Source: Planctomycetota bacterium (GTDB lineage Bacteria; Planctomycetota; Phycisphaerae; Sedimentisphaerales; Anaerobacaceae). Taken from it: a stretch of DNA of 7,447 nucleotides. A program made the position numbers and the translations under genes. The DNA lies in the NCBI GenBank assembly GCA_023139715.1, contig JAGLNB010000015.1, forward strand, positions 1-7,447, read 5' to 3'. This document shows positions 1 through 5,481 of the stretch, in pieces (the stretch's first letter is position 1; each line of letters opens with the position of its first letter). Below the pieces are notes generated by a model. That model ran no database searches. It worked only from the letters and a program-made list of their open reading frames with translations, and had not been told where the DNA came from.

Positions 1-393
1 GCGATACTCGGACATATACTTATGGGTTACTCGCTGAGCATTATGAGTATGATGGGGATTATCGCTCTTTCAGGCGTTGTTGTAAACGATTCACTGATTT
101 TAATCGATTATTCAAATCGCCTTAGAAGTAAAGGTAAATCAGCTTTTAATGCACTGCATGCAGCTGGCATCCGGCGGTTTCGACCGATTATTCTGACGAG
201 TTTGACTACTTTTGGCGGTTTGACTCCGATGATATTTGAGACGTCTCGGCAGGCGAGATTTATGATTCCAATGGCTATTTCGCTTGGCTATGGAATTCTT
301 TTTTCCACCGCTATAACACTTATACTTGTTCCGTCTTTGACTATGGTTCTCGAAGATATTAAGATGGCTTTTGCAAAATTAAAATCGCCTTGA
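1..393 (+). CDS. RND efflux permease, C-terminal 130 residues (5' end outside window)
   Basis: This is the tail of an inner-membrane proton-driven RND (AcrB/ACR_tran) efflux permease; the frame is open from base 1 and ends at TGA 391-393. Three hydrophobic segments fit TM10 (about residues 13-37), TM11 (62-79) and TM12 (88-115) of AcrB. The family pattern is clear: GVVVND in TM10, RRFRPIILTSLTTFGGL at the start of TM11, QARFMIPMAIS before TM12, and a final VPSL followed by a short charged cytoplasmic tail. Aligned by eye to AcrB, the proton-relay Arg971 and Thr978 are kept (Arg59, Thr66), but Lys940 is replaced by Asn29, as in the 'VVVND' branch of the family. The substrate cannot be told, because the porter domains are outside the window. 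A periplasmic adaptor and outer-membrane channel would be expected upstream. The deaminase gene follows after 40 bases with no terminator between, so the two may share a transcript. Confidence 0.95.
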   Translation, partial: AILGHILMGYSLSIMSMMGIIALSGVVVNDSLILIDYSNRLRSKGKSAFNALHAAGIRRFRPIILTSLTTFGGLTPMIFETSRQARFMIPMAISLGYGILFSTAITLILVPSLTMVLEDIKMAFAKLKSP

Positions 394-433
394 GTGATTC
401 CGAATTAATTGTAGATTATATAGGATTTGTGAA

Positions 434-910
434 ATGAAAAAAACAGCCCAGAAATTTATGATGCTGGCAATTGAAAGAGCAAAGCAGGCGATAGAAAAAG
501 GTCAAACACCTTTTGGTGCCTGCATAGTTAAAGACGAGCAGGTGATAAGTTGTGAGCATAATACTGTGTGGGACACTACAGATATTACTGCGCATGCAGA
601 AATTAACGCTATACGAAAAGCGTGCATAAAATTAGATACTGTTGATTTGTCCGGCTGTGTGATTTATTCTACGTGCGAGCCGTGCCCTATGTGTTTTGCT
701 GCCTGCCACTGGGCGAGAATTTCAAAAATAGTTTTCGGAGCAAGAATAAAAGATGCAAAACAAGCCGGCTTCTCCGAATTGATTGTGTCAAACGAAGAAA
801 TGAAGCGGCTTGGCGAAAGCTCTGTGGAAATAGTAGCTGGTTTTTTAAGCGAAGAAAATATTGAACTTTTCAAATTGTGGTCTCAAAACAGCGAAAAAAG
901 AGCATATTAA
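434..910 (+). CDS. guaD: Zinc-dependent nucleobase deaminase, guanine deaminase (GuaD)-like
   Basis: This is a cytosolic enzyme of the cytidine/deoxycytidylate deaminase fold, probably converting guanine to xanthine plus ammonia in purine salvage or catabolism. The zinc site is complete: HAE with His54 as ligand and Glu56 as proton shuttle, and EPCPMC with Cys84 and Cys87 as ligands. At 158 residues it nearly matches Bacillus subtilis GuaD (156 as I recall), and the zinc motifs are offset by one residue. It also ends in Tyr158, matching the C-terminal Tyr that closes the GuaD active site. The GuaD Asp114 position appears to be Glu115 here (AGFSE), so substrate preference is less certain. TadA, the tRNA adenosine deaminase, is less likely because its typical GAAGS-like segment after the VFGA motif is absent. 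The start ATG has AGGA at 422-425, eight bases upstream. Deaminase family is near certain; guanine as substrate is about 60% likely. Confidence 0.9.
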   Translation: MKKTAQKFMMLAIERAKQAIEKGQTPFGACIVKDEQVISCEHNTVWDTTDITAHAEINAIRKACIKLDTVDLSGCVIYSTCEPCPMCFAACHWARISKIVFGARIKDAKQAGFSELIVSNEEMKRLGESSVEIVAGFLSEENIELFKLWSQNSEKRAY

Positions 911-948
911 ATTCAGTTAAGTTTTATCATAAATAACAAGCCGTAAAA

Positions 949-978
949 TTGCCAAATAGCATCCCATCGCAACATAAT
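949..978 (+). promoter_or_regulatory. Possible distal sigma70-type promoter
   Basis: TTGCCA (949-954, 5 of 6 to TTGACA), an 18-base spacer, then CATAAT (973-978, 5 of 6 to TATAAT). Transcription would start near 985 and give the PFOR gene a leader of about 290 bases. In AT-rich DNA such matches arise by chance, and the closer promoter at 1185-1213 may be enough, so this is tentative. Confidence 0.3.
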
Positions 979-1086
979 TGCAAAAGTGTATAAAAGATGC
1001 CGGCTTCAATAGGTGATTTTTTTGTGGGTCTTTAATTAATCTGGTTGCTCCCTTAACAGCTATTTTAGGATTGAATCAAAAGGCAG

Positions 1087-1109
1087 GGTAAAAGTAGCAA
1101 AATTTTACC
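1087..1109. repeat. 7-bp inverted repeat in the PFOR upstream region
   Basis: GGTAAAA and TTTTACC form a perfect 7-bp stem with a 9-base loop. No T-run follows on either strand, so it does not read as an intrinsic terminator. It lies about 80 bases upstream of the better promoter and could be a dimeric regulator site or, if transcribed from the distal promoter, a leader hairpin. Its function is unknown. Confidence 0.35.
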
Positions 1110-1184
1110 GAAAGTTAATTGAGAAATCCTGTTTATGATATATTTCACGTTTTTTTTGGCGGATAGTTTTTTGGAAGATTTATT

Positions 1185-1213
1185 TTGCCGCAAAAGGCTA
1201 AAAGTTGTATAAA
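1185..1213 (+). promoter_or_regulatory. Probable sigma70-type promoter for the PFOR gene
   Basis: TTGCCG (1185-1190, 4 of 6 to consensus) and TATAAA (1208-1213, 5 of 6) are separated by exactly 17 bases. Predicted initiation is near 1220, leaving a leader of about 55 bases before the ATG at 1276. The position, just ahead of a gene that follows a 365-base gap, supports it. No operator was recognised. Confidence 0.55.
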
Positions 1214-1266
1214 ACAGGTTTAGCAACATATGCACAAAAGTGAGTTTTTCTTTATTTACAGGAATT

Positions 1267-1270
1267 GGAG
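1267..1270 (+). promoter_or_regulatory. Shine-Dalgarno site that fixes the PFOR start
   Basis: GGAG lies five bases before ATG 1276. The frame is also open from a GTG at 1240, but that codon has no purine-rich site before it and would add 12 residues ahead of the family's normal start, so 1276 is preferred. Confidence 0.8.
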
Positions 1271-1275
1271 AAGTT

Positions 1276-4200
1276 ATGAAACGCAAGATGGTTACAATTG
1301 ACGGCAATACAGCGGCGGCTTATGTGGCTCACGCTACCAATGAGGTTATAGCGATATATCCCATTACCCCAAGTTCATCGATGGGTGAAGTGGCTGATGC
1401 CAAGTCTGCATCTGGCCAAGCGAATATTTGGGGCACAATTCCATCGGTTACAGAAATGCAGTCTGAAGGCGGTGCTTCCGGTGCTGTTCACGGTGCATTG
1501 GCCACCGGAGCTTTGACTACAACATTCACAGCTTCGCAGGGTCTTTTGCTGATGATTCCTAATATGTATAAAATAGCAGGCGAATTATTGCCGACCGTTT
1601 TTCATGTTTCGGCTCGTTCGCTTGCCTGCCAGGCACTTTCGATTTTCGGCGACCATTCGGATGTGATGGCCTGCCGTCAAACGGGATTCGGATTTCTTTG
1701 TTCATGTAATATTCAGGAAGTTATGGATTTGGCACTTATCGCTCAGCAGTCGACGCTTTGTTCACGTGTGCCATTTGTACATTTCTTTGACGGCTTTAGA
1801 ACCAGCCACGAGATTCAGAAAATCGAACAGTTAACATTTGATGATATTCGCTCTATGATTGATGATGACAAAATCGCTCAGGTCAAGGCGAGAGCTTTGT
1901 CGCCGGATAGGCCGCAAATTTCCGGCACAGCTCAGAATCCTGATGTCTATTTCCAGGGCAGAGAATCTGTTAATAAATATTATCTTGCCACGCCTAAAAT
2001 CGTTCAGGACACAATGGATAAATTTGCAAAACTGGTTGGCAGGAATTATCACCTGTTTGATTATGTCGGAGCGAAAGATGCCGAGAAAGTCATTATTATT
2101 ATGGGAACAGGAGCTGACACCGCTCACGAGACAGCGGAGTTTATGGCTTCAAAAGGTGAGAAGGTCGGTGTAATAAAAGTACGGCTGTATAGACCATTTA
2201 GTGTTGACCATTTCATTGCAGCTCTGCCGAAAACTGTAAAGAAAATTGCTGTTTTGGACAGGACAAAAGAGCCCGGCTCGATTGGCGAACCGTTGTATGT
2301 CGATGTTAGAACAGCTATCGGCAAGGCAATGGCAGATGGCAAATTCAAATTTGATGGCTATCCACTAATTGTCGGCGGACGATATGGCTTGGGCTCAAAA
2401 GAATTCACGCCGGCTATGGTAAAAAGCGTTTTCGATAATCTTGATGCCGAAAATCCCAAAGATGGTTTTACGGTAGGTATTATAGATGATGTTACTAATA
2501 CCAGCCTGGATGTGGATGAATCCTTTGATGTTGACAGTGAAGGCGTTTTTTCTGCTATGTTTTATGGTCTGGGTTCAGATGGTACCGTTGGTGCCAATAA
2601 AAACTCTATAAAAATTATTGGTGAGCAAACTGATAATTATGCACAGGGCTATTTTGTCTATGATTCCAAAAAAGCCGGTGCTGTTACCATCTCCCATTTA
2701 CGATTTGGCAAAGAGCTTCTTCGCAGACCTTACCTTGTTAATAAAGCTGATTTTGTGGCCTGCCATAATCCGAGTTTCCTTGAGAAATATGATATGCTTT
2801 CATCGGTTCGCGAGGGTGGCACATTTTTGCTGACAAGTCTTCATGACACGGACGAAGTTTGGGATACTTTGCCACAGGAAGTGCAAAAGCAGATAATAGA
2901 TAAGAAACTGAAATTTTATGTTATTGACGCAATTTCAATCGCTGACAAACTCGGCCTTGGTGCAAGAATCAATGTGATTATGCAAACGGCCTTTTTCAAA
3001 ATCAGCGGTGTTATACCTATTGATACAGCTGTTAGCGCAATTAAAGATGCTATTAAGAAAACCTATGGCAAGAAGGGCGATAAAGTTGTTGAAATGAATA
3101 ATGCTGCTGTTGATGCGGCCCTTGAAAGGATTTGTGAAGTTTCCGTTGGCGATAAAGTTACGAGCAAAATAAAAATGCCGCCTGTTGTTCCTGCGGATGC
3201 CCCTGATTTTGTAAAGGGACTTACTGCTGAAATTATGGCTCTTCGCGGAGATAAATTGCCGGTTAGCAAGATGCCGGTCGATGGCAAATTTCCGACAGGC
3301 ACAACTCAATATGAGAAACGTAATATTGCGGTTAACATTCCCGAATGGCAGCCGGATGTTTGTATTCAGTGCGGTATGTGCTCTCTGGTTTGTCCGCATG
3401 CAGCTATACGCATAAAGGCCTACAAAGAAGATTGTCTTAAAGATGCTCCGGCAGAATTTAAGAGCGTTGATGCAAAAGGTAAGGATTTTGCCGGTATGAA
3501 ATTTACGGTTCAGGTTGCACCTGAAGATTGTACTGGTTGCGGAGCTTGTGTGCAGACTTGTCCTGGTCTTGAGAAAAATGCGGATAAACAACCAACCGGC
3601 CGCAAGGCAATTAATATGATTTTGCAGGAGCCGATTCGCAAGCGTGAGAGCGAAAGTTATAAACATTTCCTGTCGATTCCAAATACAGACAGCAAACTCT
3701 TCAAAGCCAACAGTGTAAAAGGCAGCCAGCTTATTCAGCCGTTGTTTGAATATTCAGGTGCCTGTGCCGGCTGCGGCGAAACAGCTTACGTAAAATTGCT
3801 TACACAGTTGTTTGGCGACAGAGCCCTTATTGGTAATGCCACCGGCTGTTCATCAATTTACGGCGGAAATTTACCAACCACTCCTTACACAAAAAGAGCT
3901 GACGGCAGGGGGCCAAGCTGGAGTAATAGTTTGTTTGAGGATAATGCTGAATTTTCTATGGGTATGCGTTTAACGGTTGATAAGTTCAAGGAATATGCTG
4001 TTGAACTTTTAGGTAAAGCTGCGGAAAAAGGTTGTGTTGATGCGAAGCTGGCCGAAGAAATACGAACGGCTACACTGGCAAACGATTCTGCTCAGGACAC
4101 TATTGAGTTGCAGCGTGCTCGTATTGATGAATTGAAATCACAATGTCAGAACGCTAGTTGTGAAGATTGCAAACGGCTATTGACCGTTGCGGATTATCTT

Positions 4201-4881
4201 GTTCGCAAATCTGTTTGGGCTCTTGGTGGTGATGGCTGGGCTTATGATATTGGTTATGGTGGATTGGATCATGTTCTTGCAAGCGGAGCTGATGTCAATG
4301 TACTTGTTCTCGATACGGAAGTTTATTCTAATACTGGTGGACAGATGTCCAAATCTACCCCACGAGCTGCGGTAGCAAAATTTGCAGCAGGTGGAAAGCC
4401 ATCAGGCAAAAAAGACCTCGGACTTCTTGCAATGGTTTACGGAAATATTTATGTTGCTAAAGTGGCGCTTGGTGCAAATGCCACTCAAACAGTTAAGGCG
4501 TTTGTCGAAGCTGAAAATCACCCAGGCCCTTCACTGATAATTGCCTACTCACATTGTATAGCTCATGGAATTGATATGACAACTGGTTATAACGAGCAGA
4601 AAAAAGCTGTTGCCTGTGGTCATTGGCCATTGTACAGATTTAATCCGTTGTTGAAACAAGAGGGTAAAAATCCATTGCAGCTGGATTCAAAGCCGCCGAC
4701 ACTTGATGTGGAAGAATATATTTACAGTGAGAATCGCTACCGCACATTGAAGCAATCAAAGCCGGAAGTTGCAGCGAAACTTCTTGAGCTTGCAAAAAGT
4801 GATATAGCTTGCAAATATACTTTAATGCAGCGGCTCGCTGAATTACAATGTGATAAATCCTGCGGTGAAAAAAAGAATTAA
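1276..4881 (+). CDS. nifJ: Pyruvate:ferredoxin (flavodoxin) oxidoreductase, single-chain PFOR
   Basis: This cytosolic enzyme reversibly converts pyruvate, CoA and oxidised ferredoxin to acetyl-CoA, CO2 and reduced ferredoxin, using thiamine diphosphate and three [4Fe-4S] clusters. At 1201 residues it is normal for the fused homodimeric form. Domain order by comparison with Desulfovibrio africanus PFOR: substrate/TPP domain I (1-255, YPITPSS with Thr31, plus Glu64 and Arg114), domain II (about 260-395), domain III (about 400-620), a linker, a two-cluster ferredoxin domain V (Cys696/699/702/706 and Cys752/755/758/762), then TPP domain VI. The last has proximal-cluster cysteines Cys830, Cys833, Cys858 and Cys1094, and the TPP-Mg motif from GDG (985-987) to Asn1019. 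All catalytic and cluster residues I can check are present. Promoter, ribosome site and terminator suggest a single-gene transcript. Oddities are a Cys-x4-Cys-x2-Cys group at 957-965 and three cysteines near the C-terminus (1179, 1192, 1196). The native electron acceptor cannot be told. Confidence 0.98.
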   Translation: MKRKMVTIDGNTAAAYVAHATNEVIAIYPITPSSSMGEVADAKSASGQANIWGTIPSVTEMQSEGGASGAVHGALATGALTTTFTASQGLLLMIPNMYKIAGELLPTVFHVSARSLACQALSIFGDHSDVMACRQTGFGFLCSCNIQEVMDLALIAQQSTLCSRVPFVHFFDGFRTSHEIQKIEQLTFDDIRSMIDDDKIAQVKARALSPDRPQISGTAQNPDVYFQGRESVNKYYLATPKIVQDTMDKFAKLVGRNYHLFDYVGAKDAEKVIIIMGTGADTAHETAEFMASKGEKVGVIKVRLYRPFSVDHFIAALPKTVKKIAVLDRTKEPGSIGEPLYVDVRTAIGKAMADGKFKFDGYPLIVGGRYGLGSKEFTPAMVKSVFDNLDAENPKDGFTVGIIDDVTNTSLDVDESFDVDSEGVFSAMFYGLGSDGTVGANKNSIKIIGEQTDNYAQGYFVYDSKKAGAVTISHLRFGKELLRRPYLVNKADFVACHNPSFLEKYDMLSSVREGGTFLLTSLHDTDEVWDTLPQEVQKQIIDKKLKFYVIDAISIADKLGLGARINVIMQTAFFKISGVIPIDTAVSAIKDAIKKTYGKKGDKVVEMNNAAVDAALERICEVSVGDKVTSKIKMPPVVPADAPDFVKGLTAEIMALRGDKLPVSKMPVDGKFPTGTTQYEKRNIAVNIPEWQPDVCIQCGMCSLVCPHAAIRIKAYKEDCLKDAPAEFKSVDAKGKDFAGMKFTVQVAPEDCTGCGACVQTCPGLEKNADKQPTGRKAINMILQEPIRKRESESYKHFLSIPNTDSKLFKANSVKGSQLIQPLFEYSGACAGCGETAYVKLLTQLFGDRALIGNATGCSSIYGGNLPTTPYTKRADGRGPSWSNSLFEDNAEFSMGMRLTVDKFKEYAVELLGKAAEKGCVDAKLAEEIRTATLANDSAQDTIELQRARIDELKSQCQNASCEDCKRLLTVADYLVRKSVWALGGDGWAYDIGYGGLDHVLASGADVNVLVLDTEVYSNTGGQMSKSTPRAAVAKFAAGGKPSGKKDLGLLAMVYGNIYVAKVALGANATQTVKAFVEAENHPGPSLIIAYSHCIAHGIDMTTGYNEQKKAVACGHWPLYRFNPLLKQEGKNPLQLDSKPPTLDVEEYIYSENRYRTLKQSKPEVAAKLLELAKSDIACKYTLMQRLAELQCDKSCGEKKN

Positions 4882-4889
4882 GGTGCCCT

Positions 4890-4925
4890 AAAAAAACTGC
4901 TATTTTGCATTTTTCTATGAGCAGT
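4890..4925 (-). terminator. Weak possible minus-strand terminator
   Basis: ACTGCT (4896-4901) and AGCAGT (4920-4925) form a 6-bp stem with an 18-base loop, next to a run of seven A at 4890-4896. Read on the minus strand, that is a hairpin followed by a U-run. The long loop and the lack of any minus-strand gene to its right make this doubtful. It could instead be a minor structure in the PFOR 3' UTR. Confidence 0.2.
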
Positions 4926-4941
4926 ATAATAGTAATTACTG

Positions 4942-4984
4942 GTGGCGAAGATGGATTTTGATTAATCATCTTCGCCGCTTTTTT
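4942..4984 (+). terminator. Strong intrinsic terminator after the PFOR gene
   Basis: GGCGAAGATG (4944-4953) pairs perfectly with CATCTTCGCC (4967-4976) across a 13-base AT-rich loop. The outer pairs 4942/4978 (G-C) and 4943/4977 (U-G) can extend it. Six T follow at 4979-4984. It begins 60 bases after the PFOR stop and should end that transcript, separating it from the polysaccharide genes. Confidence 0.92.
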
Positions 4985-5004
4985 GTGTATAGGAAATTAA
5001 GATT

Positions 5005-5151
5005 ATGCGAGTTCTTGCAGCTGAATTTTGTAAATTTTATCGATGTTTATGTTTTTTCTTTTCAAAATTACCGCTTTTGTCAGTATGTCGGCTTAAACAA
5101 TTATCGGACGTAAAAAGAAAATTGATGTTGAACAAATTGTATCAGGGGTGA
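5005..5151 (+). CDS. Doubtful 48-residue small ORF
   Basis: ATG 5005 is preceded by AGGAA (4991-4995) at nine bases and runs to TGA 5149-5151. The product would be basic and cysteine-containing, with a short hydrophobic stretch (LCFFFSKLPLLSV, about residues 15-27) and a lysine-rich tail. I recognise no family. Only the ribosome site speaks for it. An open frame of this length in AT-rich spacer is common by chance, and its start lies 20 bases after a strong terminator, so it would need a promoter of its own that I do not see. Confidence 0.15.
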   Translation: MRVLAAEFCKFYRCLCFFFSKLPLLSVCRLKQLSDVKRKLMLNKLYQG

Positions 5152-5198
5152 GTATAGAAACCAAGCTGCCTTTTTTTAGGACTTGTATGAATGAAATA

Positions 5199-5228
5199 TT
5201 GCCATATAAACCAACTTATCAGTATTGT
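5199..5228 (+). promoter_or_regulatory. Possible sigma70-type promoter for the export/exosortase operon
   Basis: TTGCCA (5199-5204, 5 of 6) and TATTGT (5223-5228, 4 of 6) are 18 bases apart. Initiation near 5235 would give a leader of about 245 bases that contains the hairpins at 5245-5288 and 5367-5402. The -10 match is modest, so this is tentative. Confidence 0.3.
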
Positions 5229-5242
5229 AATTAGCGTATTTG

Positions 5243-5298
5243 TGCCCAGCTTGAGTTAATGCTGGGTGATGGGACTTTAGGGGAAGTCGTTCTTTTTG
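5243..5298 (+). other. Two adjacent hairpins followed by a T-rich stretch
   Basis: CCCAGC (5245-5250) pairs with GCTGGG (5261-5266) over a 10-base loop, extendable by two G-U pairs. Immediately after, GACTT (5273-5277) pairs with AAGTC (5284-5288) over six bases, then GTTCTTTTT follows. The second unit has the form of a weak terminator or attenuator. Stems are short, so the structure is only suggestive. Confidence 0.3.
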
Positions 5299-5366
5299 GT
5301 GATATTTACTGGCCTTAGTTGAGCATATTTTGTTGGTCTTTAGGCAGTTAAATAAAGTTAAGCAAA

Positions 5367-5409
5367 CTGTTCCCTGAACCGATAAACTCTATCAGTAAAC
5401 AGCTTTTTT
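5367..5409 (+). other. Nested AT-rich hairpin followed by six T
   Basis: CTGTT (5367-5371) can pair with AACAG (5398-5402). Inside it GATA (5381-5384) can pair with TATC (5390-5393), and the outer stem is followed by C and six T (5404-5409). The form is terminator-like, but the pairing is weak. Placed about 75 bases before the start codon, it would be a candidate attenuator rather than a gene-end signal. Confidence 0.25.
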
Positions 5410-5468
5410 GGGTGCTTAAGAGGCCTTGCCGATTGGGTAGTGGTTTTTTGATGAATGATTAGTTGCAT

Positions 5469-5474
5469 GGGAAG
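5469..5474 (+). promoter_or_regulatory. Shine-Dalgarno site that fixes the export-lipoprotein start
   Basis: GGGAAG lies seven bases before ATG 5482. In-frame ATGs also occur at 5455, 5467 and 5476. None has as good a site, and starting at 5482 gives a normal lipoprotein signal (Lys4, Lys5, Arg7, hydrophobic core, Cys28). Confidence 0.65.
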
Positions 5475-5481
5475 AATGCTT

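Larger units (their letters stand above)
911..1275 (+). other. Non-coding spacer and leader upstream of the PFOR gene
   Basis: This 365-base AT-rich spacer has no open frame with coding character on either strand. It holds two sigma70-like promoter candidates (949-978 and 1185-1213), a 7-bp inverted repeat (GGTAAAA 1087-1093, TTTTACC 1103-1109, 9-base loop), and a T8 run at 1150-1157 preceded only by a weak 5-bp GAAAT/ATTTC stem. No clear intrinsic terminator follows the deaminase stop. I recognise no riboswitch class. Confidence 0.6.
4985..5481 (+). other. Long, mostly non-coding spacer before the polysaccharide-export gene
   Basis: These roughly 500 bases hold no gene I can support. Visible items are a doubtful 48-codon ORF at 5005-5151, a T7 run at 5171-5177, a promoter-like pair at 5199-5228, two small hairpins at 5245-5288 followed by a T-rich stretch, a nested hairpin at 5367-5402 followed by T6, and a partial sigma54-like element at 5309-5325. 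The region probably contains the promoter and leader of the downstream operon. It matches no riboswitch class I know. Confidence 0.55.

Noticed and set aside
1123..1157. GAAAT/ATTTC stem followed by T8 as a terminator
   Set aside because: The stem has only five mostly A-T pairs with a 14-base loop, is separated from the T-run, and lies over 200 bases after the deaminase stop.
1240..1275. GTG at 1240 as an earlier PFOR start
   Set aside because: There is no ribosome site before it, it adds 12 residues not seen in the family, and it is only about 20 bases from the predicted transcription start. ATG 1276 has GGAG at ideal distance.
1065..1307. Minus-strand open frame across the PFOR upstream region
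   Set aside because: It overlaps the likely promoter, ribosome site and first codons of PFOR, and its translation looks like translated AT-rich spacer.
2935..3666. Open frame of 243 codons on the minus strand
   Set aside because: It lies wholly inside the PFOR ferredoxin and linker domains, where the + strand encodes intact cluster motifs. Its product is low in recognisable features, and it is a shadow of + strand codon usage.
4925..4930. Perfect TATAAT after the PFOR gene
   Set aside because: There is no good -35 at 16-18 bases, and transcription would run straight into the terminator at 4942-4984.
5187..5234. 15-codon ORF with AGGA five bases upstream (possible leader peptide)
   Set aside because: It has no run of regulatory codons and overlaps the promoter candidate at 5199-5228; too short to support.
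5455..5481. ATG at 5455 as the start of the export lipoprotein
   Set aside because: It would put an extra nine residues with a Cys before the signal peptide and has a poorer ribosome site than ATG 5482.
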